A DNA stretch of 64,000 nucleotides, taken from contig JAGKQI010000054.1 of NCBI GenBank assembly GCA_018806915.1, forward strand, positions 496,001 through 560,000, written 5' to 3'. Numbering within the stretch: the first letter of the stretch is position 1; every line of letters begins with the position of its first letter. The notes under the pieces are model-generated. The model was given only the letters and a program-made list of their open reading frames with translations. It ran no database searches and was not told where the DNA came from. A program made the translations under genes and the position numbers. Source of the stretch: Phytophthora colocasiae (lineage: Eukaryota; Oomycota; Peronosporomycetes; Peronosporales; Peronosporaceae). This document shows positions 1-10,310 of this stretch, piece by piece.

Positions 1-58
1 ATGTGCGTACCTGATATGATCCTTCGTAGAGCTGAAAGTCTAACACACTTGGTTTCAG

Positions 59-565
59 GACATTAAAAACACGAAGAAGGAGTGGGAAGAGCATTTTCAG
101 CAGGCCAAGTCAGCTGAACAAGCTCAAGTACGTCCTCAAACCTCTTTGGGACTGAATACCAGTAGATCGGAAGTGGGGTTGGATCTCTCTGCGGCTCAAA
201 ATGGAGAAATTCGAGGTCGACGGCTCCACACTTCGGCAGGATTTCTCCACGGACCAGACGCACATTTGCTACGACAAACGCCAGTACATCCGCTCTCCAG
301 CATTCACGAGGCTAGTAACAGTGACGGTCCCACAAACATCCTTACCTTATGAGAGCAAATACCTGCTAAGAAAACGGAGTAGGTACGACCACAACTACTC
401 CAATCCCGCGAAAGATACAAGCAAAATGCATTTTGTTTCACCCTCGGCCAACTGGATCGCTGTTTCCTTGGGGCATTCATGTTTTGCTCCGTGTACAAGC
501 GATTTAGGAAGTTCCGTGAGCTGCAGCATCAGGCCACGTCCCGTCTTCTAAGACCGGCCAGTTAG
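59..565 (+). CDS. 3' part of an unknown gene (three terminal exons)
   Basis: I read three in-phase exons at 59-127, 174-314 and 383-565, ending with TAG at 563-565. Acceptors are TTTCAG before 59, GGAAG before 174 and GAGTAG before 383; donors are GTACGT at 128 and GTAACA at 315. The first exon is charged and helix-like (KEWEEHFQQAKSAEQAQ). The last holds a hydrophobic stretch (FCFTLGQLDRCFLGAFMF) followed by a basic tail, so a C-terminal membrane helix is possible. The codons favour C/G in third position, which supports coding. I do not recognise the family. The 5' part lies outside the window. Its last 62 bp overlap the final exon of the convergent kinase gene. The exon model is inference; the first intron would be only 46 bp. 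Confidence 0.45.
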
Positions 566-2094
566 TTGCGTTCCGCTCATGGACCGGTACTAAAATCTCG
601 CGTGTACTAACATCCACTTGCGATAGCTCTGACGTAGATAAACATCGAACAACAGGTCACATTAATAATCTCTTCAGTCAGCATACCAATATAAGCGAAC
701 TATCAATACCTTGCAAAGTAAAGTTGAACAACGTGGGCGCAGGTACATCATTTGGCAGCTTCAGATCTTTCTGTCGCAGCTCATCGAAGAACGGATGCGC
801 AGCAGCTTCCAGCGGTTTCGCACGTCTACAAAACAGCGCTATCAGCACCGCCTTCATCAATTCCAATAGATAAAACCTTACCGTTTCGGGTCATAGACCA
901 GCATTTTGGACAGCAAGTTAATTGCCTCAGGCGGGGTTCGTGAACGGAAGATCTTACTCCAAGAGTGAGCCTTAATCTGCGGGAACTGGAACTCCGTGTA
1001 ATTCGGGTTCATCGCTTCAATCTCCTCGCGCTGTGGCGTGCCCAGCACCTTGATAATTTCCACCAACTGGTCCACACCGCTCTCTCCAGGGAACAAAGGC
1101 TGCCCCAGAAGCAACTCCGCGCACACACAACCTAGTGACCAGATATCTAGACAGAGCAGACAAATCAATTATAAGATAGTTAGCACACAAATCTGCTTTC
1201 AGCATTAGGAAAAGATACGAACCGATCGCCGTGGTGTAGTCCGTAGCTCCAAAGATCAGCTCCGGGGCGCGGTAATAGCGCGAACAAATGTATGACACGT
1301 TGGGTTCGTTCTTTTGCAGAACTTTGGCGCTTCCGAAGTCGCACAGCTTCACCTCGTGTGATCTGGGGTCCAGTAGCAGGTTTTGCGGTTTAATATCACG
1401 GTGGCAAATGCCCATGGAGTGGATGTAGGCCAGAGAGCGGCAGATCTGATAGATGTAAAGCTTCACCAGCACAATTGGCATGTACTGCTTGGCCTTCTGC
1501 AGCTGTCGGGCCACCCCATAGACCGTATCGGGAATGAACTCCAGCACCAGGTTCAGATACAGTTCGTCCGGCTTCTCTCCGTTGCAGTAGAAGCAGTGTT
1601 TAAGCTGCACAATGTTCACGTGGTGTAGTTGCCGCATAATCTGCAACTCTCGGTTCTGTATACAAAAAATAACGAAGATAAGTCAACTCGAAAATGTTAA
1701 TAAAAAACAGTTCCTCTAACCTTGAAGCGTTTATCCTGTAGAACTTTCTTGATGGCTACAATTTCACCTGTTTCCTCCACTGTAGCTTGGAACACGACAC
1801 CAAACGAGCCGTTGCCGATAATTCTCTCAGCTGAATAATGGATCGTTTTACCCTACAAAATAAAAAATAGTATCAAGTTCTCCACCCAATTACTCACAAT
1901 GTTGGACATACATCAGACAAAGTGTGGGCAGAGTCTCCTACTGTGATCCCCGTGCTCTCGTTGCGCATATCCTCCTTCTTCTTGGTAGTTGACGCCGTCG
2001 TTTGGACAGTTGCGATCTCATCGTCCACGCTGAGCTGTATACTGGGGTCAAAACGTTTGGCTCCGCTTGCAGGCGGCTTGGAGGCGTCACTCAT
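504..2094 (-). CDS. glycogen synthase kinase 3-type Ser/Thr kinase
   Basis: Six exons, all in phase: 2094-1912, 1852-1721, 1655-1223, 1146-882, 825-710 and 628-504, giving about 417 aa. Visible kinase features are the glycine loop GNGSFGVV, the ATP-binding lysine in VAIKKV, the catalytic [14 protein letters not shown], and the GSK3-type activation loop [12 protein letters not shown] with the tyrosine that is autophosphorylated in GSK3/shaggy kinases. The C-lobe ends in the GSK3 hallmark FNFTLQEL. The N-terminal 60 residues are polar and not conserved. The family phosphorylates primed substrates in many signalling pathways. Start is the ATG at 2092-2094. The last exon is the least certain: it is chosen because it restores FTLQ-ELSQVD in phase. 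It overlaps the 3' end of the opposite-strand gene. Confidence 0.93.
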
Positions 2095-2843
2095 GGCGCG
2101 ACAAGGGGCGGAAGGGGGTGGAGAGCGAGCCTGGGGCGGACCTTGGTTGCGGGGAGGCTTTTATCTCTGGAGGTTTTCGCGAAGGAGCATCTAAGTACAG
2201 TTTGTGTTCGTTTTGGTGGTAAGTTTTGGTATATTATTTCAGACATATGAACTAATTATTAGAGGTAAAATCGATAGTAAAGAAAATATTCAAAGATAAT
2301 ATATGGATTGATATGTAGTAATACAGGTGAGGTATCACCCCATGTGCGTTTTTATTCCGAGAGTGAGCTGGGATTGGAGGAAATCGCACCAAGCAAAACT
2401 TCAACGAGTAATGCAGGTCAATGCAAGCAGAGCACCAAGCACCGAGTACCAGGCTAAAGAGGTGAAGCACCTCATGTCATATAGGTCATCGTACGGTACG
2501 ACTCGTACCACAGCGATAATATCGGGCCGATATGCGCTCTGTTTTGCTCTATGGGATTTGCACAAATCATCCTTCATCACAACGTCGTCGGACACAGGAA
2601 AATTACATGTATGTAGACAAACTTCTGTTGCTACTTGGGATCTCGTCGGAAGCGCGTGCTGGTGCTGTGAAGTTCCTTGCGATGCGCTTGGTTCGTACTG
2701 CAATACCAACGGCAGAACGTTCCCACCCAGAGGTGAAGCTGCGAAGATGCTGTTTAAATCCCCATCGCATCCGCATTTGTCGTTTTCTTTTTGTCGCTGA
2801 GATGCAGGAGGTCTGACCAAGTGCTGGTGTAATTTTGGAGAAG
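2095..2843. other. upstream region of the kinase, no gene seen
   Basis: Short open frames exist on both strands, but none has codon bias, a recognisable domain or splice context. This is probably the kinase promoter plus sequence flanking the hAT insertion. Confidence 0.5.
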
Positions 2844-2873
2844 TGAAACCTCACGCCCTGAACAAACCAAACC
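2844..2873 (+). repeat. left TSD and TIR of the hAT element
   Basis: TSD TGAAACCT at 2844-2851, then the inverted repeat from 2852. Three tandem ACCAA units follow to about 2880. Confidence 0.88.
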
Positions 2874-3032
2874 AAACCAAACCTTCTTCTTAATGAACCA
2901 AACCAGGGTAACGGAACGAACCGGTTCGAATGCGTTTTATGGTTCATTAGGAGTTTCAGAAAAAACTCCAAACCAAAGAGACAGAATCGTGCAAACCCCT
3001 CCACAGGTTCAAACCAGTAGGATCTGACGAAA

Positions 3033-4451
3033 ATGGAGACAACAAGCTCAGCATGCAGCGCGCTGGTGGTCTCTCACGACCGTCAAGGCCTAGAAACTAT
3101 TGTGAATCCCGGTTGTATTGAGCGCCGCCAGCAGATATTACTCCGAGAGGACATCGTTGTCAATGGAGCCGGAGTCGTAGAGCAGCTGGGGCATGCCTTA
3201 CAAAATTCGCAAGTACGAACGGATGAGAAGCTTCTTGAAGAAAGTTGCTCAGTACGCTCACGATCACGCAATTCATACGGCTGCGGACACAGAGAAGCGC
3301 TTGGGGTCTCGTATAGGCAGAAGTACTTTGAAGATGTCCAAGTCCATTTGGAAGCGACAAACAAGATCCAAATCGATAGCCAAGCTGCTGAAACAAATGC
3401 ACGTCTTGTTGGTGTCGTTCAAGATGTTCATGACCGCGTCGACACAAGTATGAAGACATCATTTGAGAAGTTTGCTATAGAGCTAGGTCAAAGGTCAACA
3501 CTACTTTGACGGCGATGGAGGCGCGATAAATGAACACAAGAAAACACATGCTTCCGAATGTGAGCTGCGCCTCGGCAGCACTTAAATCGTCTCACGACGC
3601 TTTCGAGGCTGCTACGGACCTGCAAGCGGAGTGGATTGAGAGAAGACTAAACGCCAAGCTGAAGAAGGCAGTAGAGGCAGAAAGTAAAAAGCTTCAACTC
3701 GCTCAGCAATCGCATTTGATCAAGCAAGAAAAACATTTACAGGGACAAGCTGCTAAACTGGCAAAATCACACGCCAGCAGTGTTGAGGAGCGCCTACAAC
3801 AAAGAATCAATAGCGCGATGGATGCCGCTCGCCTACAGACCCTCAGCAAGCTTGATGAACGCTTCGGTGACATGTCGAGTACATTGGAGTGTGACAAAGT
3901 GGCACTGAAACGAGAACTTCTTGATGATATTCACAGCAACAGAGTTAAACTTGAGGCAAAGATTCAATCGCAGCTCAGTGATTTTCAGGCCGCGTCTTCC
4001 AGAAGAAACTGCAAATTGCAGCATCAAATGGCTCAGCTAATTGCAGCTGACGATCTCTTGAACACTCGCCTTTCGAGTATAGAAAATCAAGATGCACAAG
4101 AAATCAGTTTGCCTTGCAATAACACAGACACAGATGATCTTACTATCGAAGTATTGGATCCAAAAACCAGTGGACTGACTTCTCCGGCTACATCACCTAT
4201 GGTAGACAACCATGTACCGAAAAAGCGCTTCATCGTTGCAAGACGATCTACATCCAGTTACTTCATCATCCGCGGTAGACAACCAGGTATCGGAAAGTGA
4301 TCCATCCTCGCAGGACGATCAGCATTTGTCAGAAGGACAGGTTGAGCTCCTACTCTGTGAAAATTCGGATAGCGGTGACACTGCCATACTAACGGCACTT
4401 AATCAGATCAACTTGGGAATACAGGCTCTTCTTCGAAAGCCACGGTCATAA
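3033..4451 (+). pseudogene. decayed coiled-coil ORF carried by the hAT element
   Basis: Three overlapping frames join into one likely ancestral ORF: 3033-3509, 3530-4300 and 4212-4451. The middle part (EAATDLQAEWIERRLNAK and onward) is a long alanine, glutamine, lysine and leucine-rich helix with heptad-like spacing, as in a coiled coil. The C-terminal part is acidic and serine-rich. Frame changes are needed near 3510 and near 4230-4260, and an in-frame TAA lies just before 3530. It runs towards the transposase. I do not recognise a family. Its position inside the TIRs shows it belongs to the transposon. Undetected introns are an alternative to decay. Confidence 0.55.
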
Positions 4452-4812
4452 CGATCCCATCACCAATCAAACACAGCACGGATAATAAAGCCTCACCGAT
4501 TCCAAGCCGGATCGTCAAACAACGATCGGGTATCCCACGAAATACCGCTGTACCAATCCAACGAGCTGCTGGACTTCTAACTACAGCCAGAGAAGCAGCG
4601 ATGAAACAAATCTAAGTGCGAGCTTCGAAACGTGAAAAAGAATTACGGAAACGCAAACACTGAAGCAAGAAAGACTCGATAAGGAGTATAAGCTGCAAAC
4701 GCAACTTGTGCTTGGAAGCTTGAGGTTCGTGGTCAGCTCTAATACATTGCAGTTGACATACATAATTTGATGTACGTGGTGGTTCAGAAAAATAAAGAAC
4801 ACCAAATGCATT

Positions 4813-7568
4813 TTATTCATCTTGGCAATCCTCATCTAGTTCACTGTCAAATAAACAAGACGCTACCTCGCGTTCCCATCGTGCAGCAAATGGTATGTTG
4901 ACTTGACATGAAGACAGGGGGACTAACACGTTTGCCGGAACTGCCTGCTCCAACTCTGAATCTGTTAGCCGGGGCAATTTACCACGTCGACAAACTTTCG
5001 ATTCCGATTCAAAAGGAGCACATATCGATATTGTGCTTCGCAATACTAGTGCGATGGCTGGTAACAAGCATACCACTTATGCCGAAATCCCTCTCGATCT
5101 GTGCTGAAGATGCTGGAATTGCGTAGATGACCCGTGCTGCGATAGGTAATAGTCGATAGTTGTTTTCATCATGTTGGCGCTTCCAAAAGTGCAAAATTGA
5201 TTCGGTTTTGGCCGTCGTCGTAAGCAGCCTACTGGGATCGGAGAACCACCTTTCGAGGCTCTTCATCAATGCGTGCTTCGTGAACGTTACGCTGCTCCAC
5301 GTGTTCGGCCTCTTCTTCAGCAAATTCCATAAGTTCCTCAGAAAATGCTTGAGCAGGCTGGAAGGAAGGGAACTCGATAAATGATGATAGAGACTCGAAA
5401 CCGGACGGCAACTGCTGCGGTATCTCGCAATTAGAGGGCGTACCGTACACTTCTGCTGGAGCTGAAGTTTGAGAGCTACTTGTCGATATGGTCAACATTA
5501 ACGCTCGCAACCGCCTCAGTACGGCATCCTTCACACTAGCAACATTTCGACTAACAGCGCCTTCATCCATTCGCAGGTGGGGCTGCTCCGGGTCGATGAT
5601 CAACTGTTCGTTGCAAAGGCGGACGATCTTTGCTAGGGTTGACGTCTTGATTTTTAGGGACGGGTGCAGTAGCATCTGAACTTCCGGGATGAAAGACGAC
5701 TCACGAATCCGTGCGTTATCCGTGTAGCGAGCGAAGAAATTTTTATGGAACAACTTAGGCAAGTAGTGCTCGTGTCGATTTCACGAGTCTTGTAAGGTCT
5801 CGGACTTGGTAAAAAGTGGGGCTTCTGTTGAGGCTCGCATTTTGTCTTTGAGAGGTTGAGTTTCATCCAGGATAGTTTTGCGCAGTCGAAAGATCGACAA
5901 AGGACATCAACTTGGTTTGTGTCCTCCTTTTGACTCTTGACATTTAATGCCATGATAGGGTTCAGAAGCCCATACAGCTGAAAGCAGGCTCAACTTGTCG
6001 TCAGCAATTGGAAGTGGCTCTGGTGTTGATTTCGCTCCCGAATAGCTTTGTCAATACGTTCCTGGAACCAATCTTCGGAAGTTGGTCCCATTTTTCGAGC
6101 AATCGCCGGACAACTTTAGCGAAGCCTCATGAATCGGTGCTCTTTGTGTTCGATTAATTGGGTTGTAGCACCAGCGTTTGCCATCTCACAAAGTTCTGAG
6201 AAGAGACTCCCATTGAGGCGTTGGAGCGAACGGCGTATGTTGTACTTTGATGCGAGTAACCAATTCGGTGGCTGGTAAGTTCTTAGAGGTCTTTCGCTGA
6301 GGGTGATACCAAACGCGTTTTTGTAGCAGCGTTCGTAAGGTGGGGTATGCACCATTCCCATTGGAGACCGATTCCCTTCGTCATCATCCACTTAACATCA
6401 GGGCCAGCGTCACTAGTGGAGCCGTAAAAATCTTTCGTGGATAGCCCAAAATCTTTTAGTAGCTCTGTAATCCAGCGCTTAAATGATTCACGGCTTCCGG
6501 CGCTTCTTTCCCCATACATCGGTTCATAGTGGCGAGTACCAAGAAGGATCGACTGGAATTCCCAGTTGTTGTCGACAAAATACACCCTCAGACCAAGATA
6601 TTTGGTCGCCCTCTGTGTCTTGGAAGACCAAAAATCACACACCATTGAGAATGACGCCACGTTGTTAATTCTGCTGCATTGTAGATGGGATTGAATAGCC
6701 TGTCGTGTGCTTGAATAAAGCTCAGCAATAGCTCGCGTTACTGTGTCGTTATTGAGAGTCGCTCGGAACTCGTCTGCAACCACCAAGTCTGCGAGCAATT
6801 CCGATTCTTCGTATTCTCCGAACCGAAACGGGAGATTGTTGTTCACCACACGCAGCGTCTCGAGCAGCAATGTCATTCTTCTGCTATCAGCTCCATCAGC
6901 AATAGCACATCGTATGCGTTCTAGCTCCTTAGCTCGGTTACGTTTCCTGGTGTTCTCGGCTGTGATTTTACTGGCTGTCAACATGTGCTTGTCGTTAAGA
7001 TGCTTGGTAGCTTTAGACGTATTACCAAACAGTTGAATTATCTTGTTATCACGACGACATTCGAGGCTTCCTTGGCATATCCAGCAAATGTATTCCTTGC
7101 CTTCAAGCGTGGAAGTAACGCGTACCCCCCAGTCTAGAATTATTGATCGTTCACCACGGCGTCTTGGTAGTACCTTAAACCCTCTGGCGGCACATAGTTT
7201 CGTATTGCTTGGGTAACGTGCATCGGCACAGATACTGACGAACTTGAACTAGCAACAATGCTGCCATGGACAGATGGTGGAAGGTCGGGCGCAGGTGTAT
7301 GCTGGTTCATGCCAGACATTGCCGTCTCCACGAGTGCTGTGAGTGGCCCCGACCCTACTGTCTGTACTGGATGACCTGGTTGCTGGGTACTACCCACAGG
7401 ACCGATGTCAGCATCTTCTTCTCGAGAGCGTTGACTCCGTTCTTGTGAACGGTGAAGGCGGAGTAGACGCTGAATTGTTGTTTTGAGGGTTGATACAGAA
7501 GATGTTGGGCCTACAACGCGATAGTAGCGAAACTGTTGTAGGGGCTTGAGTTGGGGGGGGCACTGCAA
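4813..7568 (-). pseudogene. hAT transposase, multiply frameshifted
   Basis: In reading order on the minus strand: a polar N-terminus (7568-7140); a BED-type zinc finger around 7140-6980 (CWIC...LF...TSKATKHLNDKH, C2H2 spacing); the transposase core (FSMVCDFWSS, DAGPDVKWM) at 6984-6283; further core at 6391-5229; and the hAT C-terminal dimerisation region at about 5200-5009 (IPASSAQIERDFG). The frame changes at roughly 7140, 6300, 5700-5950, 5250-5300 and 5035, so no continuous protein is possible. The family excises and inserts DNA through an RNase-H-like DDE core. The gene looks dead, although the element ends are well preserved. Confidence 0.85.
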
Positions 7569-7828
7569 AATGTAGTGTGAGCTGAGATCAGAGCCGAGTG
7601 CTCTGGAAAGATCTTTGAGTCGTTTCGCGTTTCATATCTTCGATAAGAACAGTAGCCAATAGGTGCTCTCGTTGTTACAACTTAAAGCCGTAACTCCAAA
7701 CCTGAAACTCCAAACCTCCGTTCAGGTTTGAAGTCAGGATGGGTTTCATAGCCAAACCACGAAACCTACTTGTTTTGGTTCAGAACAACGGGGAAGTAAC
7801 GTTCAAACCAAATTTCAGCGCTTTCCTC

Positions 7829-7858
7829 GGTTTGGTTTGTTCAAGGTGTGTGAAACCT
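7829..7858 (-). repeat. right TIR and TSD of the hAT element
   Basis: The inverted repeat GGTTTGGTTTGTTCAAGGTG runs up to 7850 and the second TGAAACCT copy is at 7851-7858. It matches the left end with two mismatches. Confidence 0.88.
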
Positions 7859-7989
7859 GCCAAGACATCAAGCGTTTTTCACTATTTCCAGGCTTCTTCA
7901 TGACTGGCATGACACGCGATAGTGCTTTGTGGCAATGATGTCATGCAGTATAGCAAGTGCAGAGCTCTCAGTTCTCATCTCATCTCCCA

Positions 7990-10215
7990 ATGAGCAGCCA
8001 TCCTTCACGTCGCTCCTGGCTGCTGTTAGCAGGGCTGTACACCCAACTTCTTTTCGGAAATACATTGGTTAACGCGCAGAATGACTCGTGGGACCCCAGC
8101 GGCAAATTCCCGTCACCGACCAAGATCGTGAACGCTACCACAGAGCAGTCAACATTCTGCCAGCCTCGACATCTCGACATCATGCGCAGTAAACCCGTCC
8201 CCACGAACGCCTGGTGGGGAAACCTCGTCACGTGCGATAGCACTACGAACGCCACGAACCCCATCTGGCCCAACCCGTTCGCAATTAGCGTCGAGTCTTC
8301 AGGAGCGTACGGCTTCGCTCTCAGCTATCCGTACCGCAACAGGTTCTTTGGTGGGGTCACGGATGGGGTGGCCAAGTACTACGCACATCCAAAGCGGAAC
8401 GAGATCCAGCTGACTGCGTTCGAGTTTGGGACTTCAATCCCAGACATGCAAGTCACTAACTGGACGGACTTAGGCGTCACTGTGCAACTCCAGGCGCCAG
8501 CTTCCACGGGTATGATGAAATCGAATATGGTGAGCGGCATGGCGTACTTCACCTCCACGTACCAGGGCCTCACTCCAGAAATCTTGTTTGAAGCGCCCAT
8601 AGCGACGATCAACGGAGCTTCAGCCAGCATCGGAACGCGCTACACTGGCAGTAAGTTCAACGTCCTCGCAGTCAGTGGCCAGCAGTGGTGGATTCATGTC
8701 TTCCCTTCAGCTGAGTCAAAGTCCAGCACCATTCAACTGAACCTCGCAACCAGTATGATCCTACAGGGGTTGACGACGTTCAATGGAGTGATCCGGATCT
8801 CCTCCATTCTTGATCCTTCCCAGTCTGCAGCGCAAGATACGTACAGCAGTTGCATTGTGACGGGAGGAGACGTGGAAATTACCAGCGACTCCAAGTACTC
8901 GTTCAAGTGGAACACCGAGGGGAGTTGCTCCAATGGGCTCTTCCACTATGCGCTAGACCACCATACCAAGTCTCTCACGACTGCAAGTGTCGCTGAAGTG
9001 GCAAATGTGGCCATGTATTCAGCTACACGCGGGCTCATGAAGGGCTTCGTCACAGTAGCGTCGCCTCCAACCTGGAGCTTCTATGAGTCTCGCAAGATAC
9101 CAGTGAGCCATTACCCACGCACACGTATCACCAAAGCTGTAGCTCTTCAGCAAGATCTCTTCACCAAGTTACGGAATGATATCCAGAGCATTTGGACTGT
9201 GGCAAAGGACGGCAGCTACTACTTCACAGGGAAACTGGTTCAGCAGTACGCGTCCTTGTGTCTCATGGCCAACGACCCAGTGATAGTCGGCACGGATATA
9301 TCACTCTTGCGCCGATGTGTCACTAAACTCGAGAATGCCGTGGCTCCGTTCCTCGACAATAGCTGGAAGTACAAGCTCAAATACGACGCCGTGATGGGTG
9401 GCATCGTGAGCTCCGAGGGTTTCGTCACGGGCGACATGAATGCGGACTTCGGCAACACCGTGTACAATGACCACCACTACCACTACGGCTACTGGGTGCA
9501 CATGGCTTCTGTCATCAACTACTTGCACCCGACTTGGTCGCGTATCGGAGAGCTCAACAATATGACACGACTGCTTCTTCGAGATGTCGCCAATCCTTCG
9601 CGCGACGACCCGTTCTTTCCCAAGTTCCGCGGCTTCGACTGGTTCCGAGGTCATTCGTACTCGCACGGTATGACGGCACTCGGAGATGGTAAGGACGAGG
9701 AGTCCACATCCGAGGACATCAACTTTGCGTACAGTATGGCACTGTTCGGACAGAACACCAACCACAAGCGCATGAAGGACATCGGCCGCCTCATGACCAA
9801 GGTGAGTGTACGCTCCATCCAGACGTACTTCCTGTTCGACAGCTCCAACACGATTCATCCACCTGCCTATCGCTCTCACATGGTACCTGGCATCCTCTTC
9901 GACAACAAAGCGGACTACGCGACGTGGTTCTCCGCTGACGAATACATGATTCACGGCATCCAAATGCTTCCTGTAACCCCCGTGACAGAATACGTACGGA
10001 CTCCAACTTTCGTCCAGGAGGAATGGGACAACATCCTGTCCAAATTGGACATTGTCAAGAATGACGAGCTGGCCAACTCGTGGCTGTCGCTGTTGTATCT
10101 CAGCTACGCGCGTGTGAACAAGCCCCAGGCACTGGTGAAGCTCAACCAGTGCACTGCGATGATGGACGGTCTCTCCCGCTCCTGGGCGCTTTACTTGGCG
10201 GCGCAATCCTACTAA
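7990..10215 (+). CDS. GH81 endo-1,3-beta-glucanase, secreted
   Basis: One exon of 741 aa. The first ATG in frame is at 7990; the upstream GTG at 7957 is less likely. Residues about 9-31 form a signal peptide (basic, then LLLAGLYTQLLFGNTLV, ending near NAQN). GH81 hallmarks are NAWWGNL near residue 70, YNDHHYHYGYWVH near 491, and the catalytic block GDGKDEESTSEDINFAY near 565-580, which holds the acidic residues of the family. Several N-glycosylation sites are visible. The enzyme cleaves internal beta-1,3-glucan bonds; oomycete walls are built largely of this polymer, so wall remodelling is the likely role. The length fits the family. The hAT element ends 139 bp upstream, so the proximal promoter may be altered. 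It converges on the helicase gene with 95 bp between stop codons. Confidence 0.95.
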   Translation: MSSHPSRRSWLLLAGLYTQLLFGNTLVNAQNDSWDPSGKFPSPTKIVNATTEQSTFCQPRHLDIMRSKPVPTNAWWGNLVTCDSTTNATNPIWPNPFAISVESSGAYGFALSYPYRNRFFGGVTDGVAKYYAHPKRNEIQLTAFEFGTSIPDMQVTNWTDLGVTVQLQAPASTGMMKSNMVSGMAYFTSTYQGLTPEILFEAPIATINGASASIGTRYTGSKFNVLAVSGQQWWIHVFPSAESKSSTIQLNLATSMILQGLTTFNGVIRISSILDPSQSAAQDTYSSCIVTGGDVEITSDSKYSFKWNTEGSCSNGLFHYALDHHTKSLTTASVAEVANVAMYSATRGLMKGFVTVASPPTWSFYESRKIPVSHYPRTRITKAVALQQDLFTKLRNDIQSIWTVAKDGSYYFTGKLVQQYASLCLMANDPVIVGTDISLLRRCVTKLENAVAPFLDNSWKYKLKYDAVMGGIVSSEGFVTGDMNADFGNTVYNDHHYHYGYWVHMASVINYLHPTWSRIGELNNMTRLLLRDVANPSRDDPFFPKFRGFDWFRGHSYSHGMTALGDGKDEESTSEDINFAYSMALFGQNTNHKRMKDIGRLMTKVSVRSIQTYFLFDSSNTIHPPAYRSHMVPGILFDNKADYATWFSADEYMIHGIQMLPVTPVTEYVRTPTFVQEEWDNILSKLDIVKNDELANSWLSLLYLSYARVNKPQALVKLNQCTAMMDGLSRSWALYLAAQSY

Positions 10216-10310
10216 AGCCACCACACAACACATCAACTACCTGTCAGTAGATCAGCTACTCGTAGTCATTCATCAATGCAACTTCACCTTCATTTTTTCC
10301 CCTCTATCGT

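Larger units (their letters stand above)
2852..7850 (-). mobile_element. complete-length hAT transposon, 4999 bp
   Basis: The ends are defined by an 8-bp direct repeat TGAAACCT at 2844-2851 and 7851-7858. Just inside it are imperfect terminal inverted repeats: CACGCCCTGAACAAACC on the left, and CACACCTTGAACAAACC read inward from the right (two mismatches over about 22 bp). Eight-bp duplications are the hAT signature. Both subterminal regions are rich in AACCAAACC / GGTTTGG motifs. Inside are a decayed hAT transposase on the minus strand (4813-7568) and a decayed coiled-coil ORF on the plus strand (3033-4451), arranged convergently. The element ends 139 bp upstream of the GH81 start codon. Confidence 0.9.

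Noticed and set aside
2327..2820. 157-codon plus and 139-codon minus frames upstream of the hAT element
   Set aside because: Mutually overlapping, no domain, no codon bias.
7957..7989. Earlier start for the GH81 protein
   Set aside because: The codon at 7957 is GTG and would put extra residues before a normal signal peptide; the ATG at 7990 is better.
9301..10236. 311-codon minus-strand open frame
   Set aside because: It is antisense to the GH81 gene, histidine- and valine-rich, and follows from the C-ending codon bias of the real frame.
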